DNA of 64,000 nt from Streptomyces sp. f51 (GCF_037940415.1 NZ_CP149798.1:5117001-5181000), one strand, 5' to 3'. Counted from the stretch's first letter, positions 45,439 through 54,372 are shown. The notes: generated from the letters alone by a model not told the origin. Program-made: numbers and translations.

Positions 45439-45783
45439 GTGGACATAAAGACCGCCACCGCACTCCGCCGGCTCCGCCTGGTCTCGGCCCCCGAAGCCGT
45501 GTCCTTCCTGCTGCTGCTCGTCTGCTCGGTGCTGAAGCGGACCACGGACTTCAACGCCGTGCCCGTGATGGGCGCGGTCCACGGCGTCCTCTTCATCCTG
45601 TACGTGATCTTCTGGCTGGACGCCTGGAACCGCGCCCGCTGGAGCGCCGGCACCGGTGTCCTCTACTTCGTCCTGTCCGTCCTGCCCACCGGCGGTTTCT
45701 TCGCCGAGCGCAAGCTCAAGCGCGGGGCCGAGGAAGCTGTCGTCGCCTCCCGCGCCTTCGCGGACGGAGCGGTGAAGGCATGA
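45439..45783 (+). CDS. DUF3817 membrane protein
   Basis: A 114-residue protein with three membrane segments: EAVSFLLLLVCSVLK, VMGAVHGVLFILYVIFWLD and AGTGVLYFVLSVLPTGGFFAE. The conserved His-Gly in the second helix and the PTGGFFAER motif are typical of DUF3817, unknown in function. The GTG start at 45439 follows a GAAGG site. Its stop overlaps the start of the thiamine-binding gene by four bases. A second DUF3817 gene lies at 54463. Confidence 0.9.
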   Translation: MDIKTATALRRLRLVSAPEAVSFLLLLVCSVLKRTTDFNAVPVMGAVHGVLFILYVIFWLDAWNRARWSAGTGVLYFVLSVLPTGGFFAERKLKRGAEEAVVASRAFADGAVKA

Positions 45784-46073
45784 TCGTCGCCTTCTCCGTG
45801 ACACCGCTCGGTGTCGGCGAGGACGTGGGGGAGTACGTCGCCGACGCCGTCCGCGTGGTCCGCGAGTCCGGCCTCCCCAACCGCACCGACGCGATGTTCA
45901 CCTCGATCGAAGGTGGCTGGGACGAGGTGATGGACGTCGTCAAGCGCGCCGTCGCCGCCGTCGAGGCGCGCGCGCCCCGTGTCTCGGTCGTCCTCAAGGC
46001 GGACATCCGTCCCGGCGTGACGGACGGCCTCACCTCCAAGGTGGAGACGGTGGAGCGGCACCTGTCGGCATGA
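45780..46073 (+). CDS. MTH1187 family thiamine-binding protein
   Basis: A 97-residue ferredoxin-like-fold protein of the MTH1187/YkoF-like group: MIVAFSVTPLGVGEDVGEYVADAVRVVRESGLPNRTDAMFTSIEGGWDEVMDVV, ending VSVVLKADIRPG. Members bind thiamine or hydroxymethylpyrimidine-like ligands as small cytoplasmic carriers. Its ATG lies inside the stop of the DUF3817 gene (ATGA), so the two are translationally coupled and perhaps act together. A perfect hairpin follows at 46136. Confidence 0.88.
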   Translation: MIVAFSVTPLGVGEDVGEYVADAVRVVRESGLPNRTDAMFTSIEGGWDEVMDVVKRAVAAVEARAPRVSVVLKADIRPGVTDGLTSKVETVERHLSA

Positions 46074-46135
46074 CCACATGGCCGCATGACGGTATGTCGG
46101 CATATCGGCACGACCGCGGGGTGCGCCTCGAACCG

Positions 46136-46166
46136 AAGAACCCCGGTCCCCAGGACCGGGGTTCTT
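46136..46166 (+). terminator. Terminator after the MTH1187 gene
   Basis: Two perfect 14-base arms (46136-46149, 46153-46166) with a CCA loop, ending TTCTT. It stands immediately before the tandem repeat. Confidence 0.88.
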
Positions 46167-46169
46167 CCG

Positions 46170-46337
46170 TGTCCGGGGCGGCCGGGACGAATGTGTCCGG
46201 GGCGGCCGGGACGAATGTGTCCGGGGCGGCCGGGACGAATGTGTCCGGGGCGGCCGGGACGAATGTGTCCGGGGCGGCCGGGACGAACGTGCCCGGGGAC
46301 GGCCGCGACGAACGTGCCCGGGGGCCGCCGGGACGAA
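46170..46337. repeat. 24-bp tandem repeat (five good copies plus two decayed)
   Basis: The unit begins TGTCCGGGGCGGCCGGGACG and recurs every 24 bases from 46170: four identical copies to 46265, a fifth with one change to 46289, then two diverged copies (one 25 bases long) to about 46337. Because 24 is a multiple of three it keeps all frames open on both strands, but neither strand offers a start with a ribosome site. It lies between the MTH1187 terminator and cslA. The rest of this 391-base gap holds no gene. Confidence 0.93.
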
Positions 46338-46464
46338 AGACCACCCGCCCGCCCGCCCGCCGTACCCGACCGGACGCGCCCCGTTCGACACGTCGTCAGA
46401 CCTCCACTTGTGTGGGGGAGACGGCCGGGACGATCACCGGGTCGTTCCACGACGGGAGGGCGAT

Positions 46465-48243
46465 GTGCGGCCCGCGGGCTACGACTACGACACCTACAGC
46501 CGACTCGCCGGACCCCTGACCGAGCCGCCCGCCACCGGCTACCGGGTGCGGTACACCAAGCTCCTGTCGCGGTCGCCGCACCGCAGGAGCGCGGTCCTGC
46601 TGACAGCCCTCGCCCCCATCGTCACCGGCGCGCTCCTCGCCTGTCTGGTGTGGCCCACGCACTGGGTGCACCGCGAGGGGGCCGAGCCCTGGCGGACCGC
46701 CCTCGACACCACGATGCTCGTCGCCATCGCCCTGATCGAACTCTTCATGGCCGTCAACGTCCTGAGCATCGCCCACGCGACGCTGGCCGCCCGCGACCCC
46801 GTTCCGGTCCGCCCCGCGCACGGCACCAGGGTCGCCTTCCTCACCACCTACGTCCCGGGCAAGGAACCCCTCGCCACGGTCCGCGCCACCCTCGAAGCCG
46901 CGGTCGCCCTCACCCACACCGGCCCCCTGGACGTCTGGCTCCTCGACGAGGGCGACGACGCACAGGCCGGAGCGCTGTGCGCCGAGCTCGGCGTCCGGCA
47001 CTTCACCCGGCTCGGGGTGCCCGAGTGGAACCGCCCCGAGGGACGCCACAGGGCCCGTACCAAGCACGGCAACTACAACGCGTGGCTCGACCTCTACGGA
47101 CACGCCTACGATTTCTTCGCCTCGGTCGACACCGACCACGTCCCGCTGCCGGGGTTCCTCGAACGCATGATGGGCTACTTCCGCGACCCCGACGTCGCGT
47201 TCGTCGTCGGCCCCCAGGTGTACGGGAACTACGACAACCCCGTCACCAAGGCCGCCGAGTCCCAGCAGTTCCTCTTCCACGCCCTGATCCAGCGCGCCGG
47301 GAACCGCTACGGCTCGCCCATGTTCGTCGGCACGAACAACGTCGTGCGGATCGCCGCCCTCAGACAGGTCGGCGGGCTGTACGACTCCATCACGGAGGAC
47401 ATGGCCACCGGGTTCGAACTGCACCGGAACCGCAACCCCCGCACGGGACGGCACTGGCGGTCCGTCTACACGCCGGACGTCCTCGCCGTCGGCGAGGGGC
47501 CCTCCTCCTGGACCGACTTCTTCACCCAGCAGACGCGCTGGTCGCGCGGTACCTACGAGACCCTGTTCGGGCAGTACGGCAACGCGCTGTTCTCCATGCC
47601 GCGCGGCCGGCTCCTGTCGTACACGCTGATGCTCCTCTACTACCCGATGACGGCCGTCAACTGGCTGCTGGGCATGCTCAGCTGCTTCCTCTTCCTGTGG
47701 TTCGGGGCATCGGGTACGCAGGTCACCGCGTCCGAGTGGTCGATGCTCTACGGCGACGCCGCCGCCCTCCAGATCTGTCTGTACCTGTGGAACCGGCGGC
47801 ACAACGTCTCCCCGCACGAACCCGAGGGATCGGCGGGTCTGGCCGGCATGGCGATGTCGGCCCTGTCGGCGCCCGTCTACCTCAAGGCGCTGAGCGAGGC
47901 CGTGCTGCGCCGCCCCAGCCGATTCGTCGTCACCCCGAAGGGCCATGACGCCAGCCCCGACCGGCTCGGGACCTTCCGCGTCCACCTCGGCTGGGCCGCG
48001 CTCCTCGCCCTCTCGCTCGGCGCCTCCGCCGTCCTCGGCCACACCCACGCGGCCATGCGGGCCTGGGCGCTGCCGGCCCTCGGCATCTCCCTCGCCCCGG
48101 TCGTCGTCTGGCTGCGCACCCTCGCCGGGGAGCGCGGCACCCGGCCCGTGGCGCCCGCCCGCGTCCGGCTCCCCGACAGCCGGGACGCGGTGGCGGACAC
48201 CACCCCCGTCACCGTCACCGGCTCCACGACAGGAGGCACCTAG
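46465..48243 (+). CDS. cslA: Cellulose synthase-like glycosyltransferase CslA
   Basis: A 592-residue GT2 membrane enzyme. Two N-terminal helices precede the catalytic domain with TYVPGKEPLATVRATLEAAV, WLLDEGDD, the DxD motif in SVDTDHVPLPGF, the catalytic TED in DSITEDMATG, and QQTRWSRGTYE (QxxRW). Several C-terminal helices form the export channel. Streptomyces CslA makes a beta-glucan at hyphal tips, interacts with DivIVA and is needed for aerial growth. GTG 46465 has GGGAGGG at 46454-46460; the open frame before it is not supported. The N-terminus is short and sequence divergence suggests this may be a second copy, not the main cslA. Confidence 0.9.
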   Translation: MRPAGYDYDTYSRLAGPLTEPPATGYRVRYTKLLSRSPHRRSAVLLTALAPIVTGALLACLVWPTHWVHREGAEPWRTALDTTMLVAIALIELFMAVNVLSIAHATLAARDPVPVRPAHGTRVAFLTTYVPGKEPLATVRATLEAAVALTHTGPLDVWLLDEGDDAQAGALCAELGVRHFTRLGVPEWNRPEGRHRARTKHGNYNAWLDLYGHAYDFFASVDTDHVPLPGFLERMMGYFRDPDVAFVVGPQVYGNYDNPVTKAAESQQFLFHALIQRAGNRYGSPMFVGTNNVVRIAALRQVGGLYDSITEDMATGFELHRNRNPRTGRHWRSVYTPDVLAVGEGPSSWTDFFTQQTRWSRGTYETLFGQYGNALFSMPRGRLLSYTLMLLYYPMTAVNWLLGMLSCFLFLWFGASGTQVTASEWSMLYGDAAALQICLYLWNRRHNVSPHEPEGSAGLAGMAMSALSAPVYLKALSEAVLRRPSRFVVTPKGHDASPDRLGTFRVHLGWAALLALSLGASAVLGHTHAAMRAWALPALGISLAPVVVWLRTLAGERGTRPVAPARVRLPDSRDAVADTTPVTVTGSTTGGT

Positions 48244-48246
48244 GCC

Positions 48247-50223
48247 ATGGCGCACCGGCCCTCCACGAAGGCGCAGCGGCCCTCGAAGAAGAGGAGGAAG
48301 GCGCTGCTCGGTCTCGCGGGCCTCGCCGTCCTCGCGGGACTCAACGCCCCGGCCGCGCTCGGCCTGGCCGGCGAGACCTACCACGCGTACGAGATCTCCC
48401 GGCCCGCCTACCAGGCGCGGTACGGCTCCTGGAGCGGCGTCGACATCCCCGCGCAGTACCGCACCAACGCGATCCACGCGGCCCTGCTGCACACCGGGAA
48501 GGTGCTCATCGTCGCCGGGTCGGGCAACGAACAGAAGAAGTTCGACCAGGGGTCCTTCGACACCATCCTGTGGGACCCGGCGAAGAACACGTTCAAGCGG
48601 ATCCCCACACCGGACGACTTCTTCTGCTCGGGACACGCCCAGCTCCCGGACGGCAGGCTGCTCGTGGCCGGCGGCACCGCCCGCTACGAGAAGCTGGACG
48701 GCGAGGTCGTACGGGCCGCCGGCGGCATGCGGGTGAAGAACGAGAACCCGGACAAGGACGTCGTCCTCAGGAAGGGCACCGTCTTCCGCTCGCCCGCCGG
48801 CGTCGACTACGTCAGCAGGGCCGACGTGAGGGTCCCGCGGGCGAAGCGGAACCAGGTCGTCACCTATGACCGCAACGGTGTCATGCAGCCCTGGCGGACC
48901 GAGGTCACCGCCGGGGAGGCCCGGGTCTTCGTCGAGGCCGCGCGGAAGGGACCGGGGTCGGTCACCGACCGGCAGGCCCAGTACGAGATCGTCGGCCTGA
49001 GCGGTGAGGACGCCCGCAACACCTACGGCCTCTCGGAGAAGATCACCCTGGAGAAGCAGGACTTCCAGGGCATCAGGGCCGCCTACGAGTTCGACCCGAG
49101 GGCCGAGCGGTACATCCCCGTCGACCCGATGGCCAAGGCCCGCTGGTACCCGACCCTGGTGGGACTGGACGACGGACGGGTCCTCGCCGTCTCCGGGCTC
49201 GACGACGTCGGCGTCATCGACCCCGGCGACACCGAGATCTACGACCCCGTGACCCGGAAGTGGAGCCCCGGGCCCCACCGCTACTTCCCCACCTATCCGG
49301 CCCTGTTCCTCACCGAGGGCGGCAAGCTCTTCTACCCGGCCTCCAACGCCGGGTACGGACCCGCCGACCAGGGCCGCGAGCCGGGCCTGTGGGACCCGCG
49401 GACGAACACGTTCCAGAAGGTGCCCGGCCTGCGGGACGCCGACCGGACGGAGACCTCCGCCTCGGTCCTGCTGCCCCCCGCCCAGGACCAGAAGGTGATG
49501 ATCCTCGGCGGCGGAGGCGTCGGCGAGTCCGCGAAGTCCACCGCGCGCACCGCCGTCGTCGACCTGCGGAAGGGCAGTCCGGCGTTCGAGGACGGCCCCG
49601 ACCTGCCCCAGGGCACGCGCTATCTGAACAGCGTGATCATGCCGGACGACACCGTCTTCACCACCAACGGTTCCCGGGACTACCGGGGCCGCGGCGCCAG
49701 CAACATCCTCAAGGCGCAGTTCTACGACCCCCGGACCAACACCTTCCACGAGGCCGCGTCCCCCCGCGTGGGCCGCAACTACCACTCCGAGGCGCTGCTC
49801 CTGCCCGACGGGCGCGTCGCGACCTTCGGCTCGGACCCGCTCTTCGACGACCGGAGGAACACCAAGCTGGGCCACTTCGAGCAGCGGATGGAGATCTTCA
49901 CCCCGCCCGCGCTGCACCGCGACGGCGCACGGCGTCCGGTACTGGGTGCCGGTCCCGAGGAGCTCGACCCGAACCACCGGGCCACGTTCGCCACCGCTCA
50001 TCCGGAACGGGTCGTCAAGGCCCGGCTGATGCGGCCCAGTGCCGTCACCCATACGACGGACGTCGAGCAGCGGTCGATCGAGCTGGGGCTGACGAAGACG
50101 GCGGACTCGGTCACCGTTGACGTACCGACGGACCCTGCGCTGGTGCCGCCCGGCTGGTACATGCTCTTCGTGACGGACGCCCGGGGCACACCGTCCGAGG
50201 CCAAGTGGATCCACGTCCGGTGA
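48247..50223 (+). CDS. glxA: Copper radical oxidase GlxA
   Basis: A 658-residue galactose-oxidase-like enzyme anchored by one N-terminal helix (about 19-42) and acting outside the membrane. The active-site residues can be placed: C127 (FFCSGHAQLPDG) and probably Y301 (ARWYPTL) for the Cys-Tyr cofactor, with copper ligands Y512-H513 (RNYHSEALLLPDG) and H602 (AVTHTTDVEQR). Streptomyces GlxA works with CslA on the tip glucan. It starts three bases after the cslA stop with AGGAGG at 48231-48236, so the two are one operon. Confidence 0.93.
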   Translation: MAHRPSTKAQRPSKKRRKALLGLAGLAVLAGLNAPAALGLAGETYHAYEISRPAYQARYGSWSGVDIPAQYRTNAIHAALLHTGKVLIVAGSGNEQKKFDQGSFDTILWDPAKNTFKRIPTPDDFFCSGHAQLPDGRLLVAGGTARYEKLDGEVVRAAGGMRVKNENPDKDVVLRKGTVFRSPAGVDYVSRADVRVPRAKRNQVVTYDRNGVMQPWRTEVTAGEARVFVEAARKGPGSVTDRQAQYEIVGLSGEDARNTYGLSEKITLEKQDFQGIRAAYEFDPRAERYIPVDPMAKARWYPTLVGLDDGRVLAVSGLDDVGVIDPGDTEIYDPVTRKWSPGPHRYFPTYPALFLTEGGKLFYPASNAGYGPADQGREPGLWDPRTNTFQKVPGLRDADRTETSASVLLPPAQDQKVMILGGGGVGESAKSTARTAVVDLRKGSPAFEDGPDLPQGTRYLNSVIMPDDTVFTTNGSRDYRGRGASNILKAQFYDPRTNTFHEAASPRVGRNYHSEALLLPDGRVATFGSDPLFDDRRNTKLGHFEQRMEIFTPPALHRDGARRPVLGAGPEELDPNHRATFATAHPERVVKARLMRPSAVTHTTDVEQRSIELGLTKTADSVTVDVPTDPALVPPGWYMLFVTDARGTPSEAKWIHVR

Positions 50224-50269
50224 CATCCCCGGGGACGCCGGACGGAGGGTGACGGGGGACGGCGGCCCT

Positions 50270-51268
50270 CTAGCCGGTGGACCCCCGGGTCAGCTCCAGG
50301 GCGTACTCCGGCCACCACCGGCCCGCCGCGGGGCCGCCCCCGCACTCGCCGTCCGACTCGCCGGGCCGCTTGATCCACAGATAGGCGTCGAGGAGGGGTT
50401 CGCCGGTGGCGGTCGTCGGCGGGGTGCCCAGCGCCCGGCCCGGCGGGTTGCACCAGACCCCATCCAGCGGGCCGTTGCCGTTGCGGCTGGTGTCGACGAC
50501 GAAGTGCTTGCCGCCGAGCCGGCCGGAGAGACGGACGCCGTACTCCTTGCTGGCCGCGTCCGTCTGGAAGTTGGAGACGTTGAGCGCGAAGCCGTCGGCC
50601 TCCGCGATGCCCGCGCGTTCCAGGGGACCGACCAGCTGCCCGGAGTCGGGGATCCAGGAGGCGTTCCCTGCGTCCAGATACACCTTCGTGCCCGGCCGGC
50701 GCTTCAGCCGGACGACCGCCTCGGCCAGCAGCCGCTCGCGTTCGTCGTGGTACGCGCCGGGCGTGCAGCCGTCCACGATGTGGGCGACCGCGTCCGGCTC
50801 CAGGACCACCAGGGCCCGGCCGTCACCGAGGGCGTCGGCGAACCGGCCGATCCACCGCCGGTAGGCGTCCGCGTCCGCCGCGCCGCCCGCCGAGTGCCGG
50901 CCGCAGTCCCGGTGCGGGATGTCGTACGCCACGAAGAGCGCCGTCCGCCCCTCGCGGGCCGCCGAGGCGATCGCCGACCGGACCGCGGGACCCGGGTCGG
51001 TCTCGCCGGCCGGCCACAGGGCGACGGGCTGCTCCGCGATCCGCCTCAGTGCCGCCGCGTCCCCGGCCCGGCCCTGCCGGCGCCACAGCTCGATCTGCCG
51101 GGCGGCCGGGCCCCGCGGGTCGACCCAGAAGGGCGAGCGGGCGGCGACGTCCCTTCGCGTGGAGGCGCCACCTGCGACCGGGGTCCGTCCCGCCTCGGGC
51201 GCGGACGCGCAGCCCGCCGTGAGTCCGAGCACCGCGAGCGCCGCGAGGGCGTGGATCAGCCGAGGCAT
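50270..51268 (-). CDS. Glycoside hydrolase family 6 endoglucanase lipoprotein (CslZ-like)
   Basis: A 332-residue exported cellulase-type enzyme. The signal ends in a lipobox, LTAGC with Cys20, so it is probably lipid-anchored on the membrane. GH6 elements are present: YDIPHRDCGRHSAGG with the catalytic Asp region, LVVLEPDAV, FVVDTSRNGNGP, DGVWCNPPGRALG and LWIKRPGESDGEC. AAGGGAGC precedes ATG 51268. It is convergent with glxA, 46 bases between stops. A GH6 enzyme beside cslA-glxA is a known Streptomyces arrangement and probably trims the beta-glucan. Confidence 0.92.
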   Translation of the reverse strand: MPRLIHALAALAVLGLTAGCASAPEAGRTPVAGGASTRRDVAARSPFWVDPRGPAARQIELWRRQGRAGDAAALRRIAEQPVALWPAGETDPGPAVRSAIASAAREGRTALFVAYDIPHRDCGRHSAGGAADADAYRRWIGRFADALGDGRALVVLEPDAVAHIVDGCTPGAYHDERERLLAEAVVRLKRRPGTKVYLDAGNASWIPDSGQLVGPLERAGIAEADGFALNVSNFQTDAASKEYGVRLSGRLGGKHFVVDTSRNGNGPLDGVWCNPPGRALGTPPTTATGEPLLDAYLWIKRPGESDGECGGGPAAGRWWPEYALELTRGSTG

Positions 51269-51359
51269 GCTGCTCCCTTGCGCGAAGGTGACGACCGGTC
51301 ACCCATCGTGGCACAGGCGGACATTGCGGCAGGGAAGCGACGTGGCGCCGCCGTCCCGG

Positions 51360-52343
51360 TCAGCCGCCGCCCGACGCCAGCGCGATGCCGAGCGGTGTGC
51401 GCTCGTACAGCACCTGGCGCCCGTACCGGCGCGAGACGAGCAGGCCCGCGTCGCGCAGGGCGGTGAGGTGCGCGGAGACCGAGGACGGGGCGAGGCCCAG
51501 CCGGTGCGCGAGCGAGGTCGTGCCGGCCGGTTCGCCCAGCGCCGTGAGCACGCCGGCCCGCCCGCGCCCGAGCAGCCGTACGAGCGCGTCCGGGGTGCGG
51601 TCCGCCGGCTCGGTCCACAGCCCGCCGATGCCGCGCGCGGGATAGACGAGGGTCGCCTGCCACGGGGGTTCGAAGCCGCTGATCACGTCCGGCCACGAGA
51701 ACACGCTCGGCATGAGGACCAGGCCCCGGCCGGCCAGGTGCCGTTCGTGCCGGCCCCCGACCTGCACGGTCAGCGTGTGGGAACGCCAGCCGAACCGCCG
51801 GTCGAGCTCCGGGAGGAGCCCGCCGAGGCCGACCTCGGCGAGCCGGCGGGAGTGGAAGGCGACATCGGCGTCCAGCAGGGCACGCAACCGTGGCCAGTCC
51901 GGCTCGACGAGGGTGTGCCAGGCCTGTTCCAGCAGGTCCGTCAGCTCCCGCACCATCCGCACGGGGTCGGCCAGCAGGGCCCGGCCGCGCGGTGACGCCA
52001 GGGCGCCGGGGGTGTCGGCGAGCGACCGCGCGCTCTCCTCGCGGGCCAGGTCCGGGTCGGCCGCGCGGACGGCGGCGATCTCCTCCGCGAAGCTCGCCGC
52101 GGGGCCCAGCGGTGGCGGTCCGAGCCAGTCGGGGGAGTAGCCGCGCCGGGGCATCAGCAGCCACAGGGGCGAGAGGTCGAGCCCGTCGGCCGCCGCGCGC
52201 ATGCGGCGCAGCCAGGGTGCGTGATAGCCGTGCCGCGCGGGCCGGTCGAGCGTGCGGACCGCCTCCTGCGTCTCCCACAGAGGTGACACCGCGAAGCGGC
52301 AGTTGAGGAGATCGTCCTCCCCGAAGTGCAGCAGTGACGGCAT
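51360..52343 (-). CDS. ArsR-type winged-helix regulator with long N-terminal domain (DUF5937-like)
   Basis: A 327-residue regulator. The first 250 residues form a domain of unknown ligand (MPSLLHFGEDDLLNCRFAVSPLWETQEAVRTL...). The last 75 hold an ArsR-like winged helix: GEPAGTTSLAHRLGLAPSSVSAHLTALRDAGLLVSRRYGRQVLYERTPLG. It is divergent from an MFS gene, with 73 bases between, and a perfect 16-bp palindrome lies in that gap, so it probably represses both genes. Confidence 0.9.
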   Translation of the reverse strand: MPSLLHFGEDDLLNCRFAVSPLWETQEAVRTLDRPARHGYHAPWLRRMRAAADGLDLSPLWLLMPRRGYSPDWLGPPPLGPAASFAEEIAAVRAADPDLAREESARSLADTPGALASPRGRALLADPVRMVRELTDLLEQAWHTLVEPDWPRLRALLDADVAFHSRRLAEVGLGGLLPELDRRFGWRSHTLTVQVGGRHERHLAGRGLVLMPSVFSWPDVISGFEPPWQATLVYPARGIGGLWTEPADRTPDALVRLLGRGRAGVLTALGEPAGTTSLAHRLGLAPSSVSAHLTALRDAGLLVSRRYGRQVLYERTPLGIALASGGG

Positions 52344-52360
52344 GGATCGACCCCAGAAGA

Positions 52361-52376
52361 TTCGGCTGAAGCCGAA
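52361..52376. promoter_or_regulatory. Palindromic operator between regulator and MFS genes
   Basis: TTCGGCTGAAGCCGAA is a perfect 16-bp palindrome (8-base half-sites), 18 bases upstream of the regulator ATG and 41 upstream of the MFS ATG. Its position in a 73-base divergent gap makes it the likely binding site of the ArsR-type protein. Confidence 0.75.
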
Positions 52377-52416
52377 ACTCTACGGGTCCTGAGCAGGTCC
52401 GGGCACGCTGACGCCC

Positions 52417-53760
52417 ATGCCGGAACAAGACCCGAAGGGCACGACGACCGTGCCCGCGCCGACGCCCACGTCGGAGAACACCGCCGCACCCGCCACCACG
52501 CCCGCCGCGAAGGACGCCACGAAGGACGCCGACGCGCGGACCGGCTACGGACCCGTGTTCGCCGTGCCCGAGTTCCGGGCCGTGTTCCTCGCGCACGCGT
52601 TCTCGCTGCTCGGACTCGTCGTCAGCGAGATCGCGCTCTCCGTCCTCGTCTACGGCCTGACCGGCTCCCCGCTGCTCAGCGCCCTGACGTTCGCGCTCGG
52701 CTTCCTGCCGTACCTGGTCGGCGGGACCCTGCTCGCGGGCGTCGCGGACCGCTTCCCGGCCCGCCGGGTCCTGGTGGTGTGCGATCTGGTGTGCGCGGGC
52801 TGCGTGGCCGTGATGGTCCTGCCGGGCGCGCCCGTCGCCGTACTGCTCACCATGCGGGCCGCGCTCGCCCTGGTGGCCCCCGTCTTCCAGGGGACCCGGA
52901 CGGCGACCCTCGCGGACGTCCTCGGAGACGGCGAGCTGTTCGTGCTCGGCCGCTCCCTGCTGCGCATCCTGTCGCAGAGCGCGCTGCTGGCCGGCTTCGG
53001 CACGGGCGGTCTGCTGCTCACCGTCGTCTCCCCGCGTCACGCGCTCCTCGTCACGGTCTGCACCTTCCTGCTCTCCGCCGTCCTGTTGCGCTTCGGCACC
53101 CGGCGGCGGCCCGCGCGGGCGGACCGGGGGCAGGCGCTCGTGCGCGACTCCCTGCGCGGCGCCCGTCAGGTTCTCGCCGACCGCCGGATCCTCGTGCTGC
53201 TCCTGCTGTTCTGGGTGCCGCCGATGTTCGTCGTGGCTCCGGAGGCGCTGGCGGCGCCGTACGCCGCGGGGCTCGGGGCCGGCACGGCCGGGCTCGGCCT
53301 GCTGATGTGCGCGCTGCCCGTCGGCACGATCGCGGGGGAGCTGTTCGCCGGGTCGCGGCTGCGGCCGGCGACCCGCGACCGGCTCACCCTCCCGCTGGTC
53401 TGCGTCACGCTGCTGCCCTATGCCGCGTACGCGCTGCGGCCGGGTCTGGTCTGGTCGCTGGTCCTGCTGGTGCTCGCGGGCGCCGGATCGGCGTACACCC
53501 TCGGCCTCGACCAGCGGTTCGTGCGGGCGGTGCCCGACGAGCTGCTCGGGCGGGCGATGACGCTGAACTCGGCCGGTCTGATGACGATCCAGGGCGTCGG
53601 CATGGCCCTGTCGGGCGTGGCGGCGGAGTTCGCCGGGGTCCGGGCGACGATCGTGGGCGCGGGCCTCCTCGGAACCGCGGTCTGCGCGGCCCTGGCGGTG
53701 GCGGCCCGCCGTACCGAACGAGCCCCGGCCCGGGCCGCGGAGGAGCTCGGAGCCCGGTGA
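52417..53760 (+). CDS. MFS transporter (DUF5937-regulator partner)
   Basis: A 447-residue major facilitator protein with about 12 membrane segments after a hydrophilic, Thr/Ala/Pro-rich 45-residue leader. The loop 2-3 motif is GVADRFPARRVLVV. It resembles MFS_3/enterobactin-exporter-type proteins, which are usually efflux carriers. Divergence from the ArsR-type gene, with a palindrome between them, suggests ligand-inducible export. The C-terminus is Arg/Ala-rich and cytoplasmic. Confidence 0.88.
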   Translation: MPEQDPKGTTTVPAPTPTSENTAAPATTPAAKDATKDADARTGYGPVFAVPEFRAVFLAHAFSLLGLVVSEIALSVLVYGLTGSPLLSALTFALGFLPYLVGGTLLAGVADRFPARRVLVVCDLVCAGCVAVMVLPGAPVAVLLTMRAALALVAPVFQGTRTATLADVLGDGELFVLGRSLLRILSQSALLAGFGTGGLLLTVVSPRHALLVTVCTFLLSAVLLRFGTRRRPARADRGQALVRDSLRGARQVLADRRILVLLLLFWVPPMFVVAPEALAAPYAAGLGAGTAGLGLLMCALPVGTIAGELFAGSRLRPATRDRLTLPLVCVTLLPYAAYALRPGLVWSLVLLVLAGAGSAYTLGLDQRFVRAVPDELLGRAMTLNSAGLMTIQGVGMALSGVAAEFAGVRATIVGAGLLGTAVCAALAVAARRTERAPARAAEELGAR

Positions 53761-53862
53761 AGGCGGGCCCCGAGCCCGTCCCGTACCCCGGTCCCGCGGA
53801 GGCCGGTACCGAAAAGCGAGACGGGGCTGACCACGATGTGACCGGCCGGTAAGGTCGTCGGC

Positions 53863-54372
53863 GTGCCGAAGCCGCTCAGTCTTGCCTTCGATCCCATCGC
53901 CCGCGCCGACGAACACTGGCAGCAGCGCTGGGGCGCCGTGCCGTCCATGTCCGCGATCACCTCGATCATGCGCGCGCACCAGATCCTGCTGGCCGAGGTG
54001 GACGCGGTCGTCAAGCCGTACGGACTGACCTTCGCGCGCTACGAGGCACTGGTCCTGCTCACCTTCTCCAAGGCGGGCGAGCTGCCGATGTCCAAGATCG
54101 GCGAGCGGCTCATGGTGCACCCGACCTCCGTCACGAACACGGTGGACCGGCTGGTGCGGTCGGGGCTCGTCGACAAGCGGCCGAACCCGAACGACGGGCG
54201 GGGCACCCTCGCCTCCATCACGGACAAGGGCCGCGAGGTCTGCGACGCGGCCACCCGCGACCTGATGGCGATGGACTTCGGGCTCGGGGTCTACGACGCC
54301 GAGGAGTGCGCGGAGATCTTCGCGATGCTGCGGCCGCTGCGGGTGGCCGCGCACGACTTCGACGACGAGTAG
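53863..54372 (+). CDS. MarR-family transcriptional regulator
   Basis: A 169-residue winged-helix regulator: an N-terminal helix (SAITSIMRAHQILLAEVDAVVKPYGLTFARYEALVLLTF), recognition segment MSKIGERLMVHPTSVTNTVDRLVRSGLVDKRPNPNDGRGTLASITDKG with the D-GRG wing, and a C-terminal dimer helix. GTG 53863 has AAGG eight bases earlier. The DUF3817 gene follows on the same strand after 90 bases and icmA after that; any of these may be targets. Confidence 0.9.
   Translation: MPKPLSLAFDPIARADEHWQQRWGAVPSMSAITSIMRAHQILLAEVDAVVKPYGLTFARYEALVLLTFSKAGELPMSKIGERLMVHPTSVTNTVDRLVRSGLVDKRPNPNDGRGTLASITDKGREVCDAATRDLMAMDFGLGVYDAEECAEIFAMLRPLRVAAHDFDDE

Noticed and set aside
46170..46337. CRISPR array
   Set aside because: Copies are directly adjacent with no unique spacers and no cas genes are present, so it is a tandem repeat.
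46396..50226. 1276-codon open frame on the minus strand opposite cslA-glxA
   Set aside because: It spans two well-identified genes and has the Val/Gly/Arg-rich composition of a GC-shadow frame.
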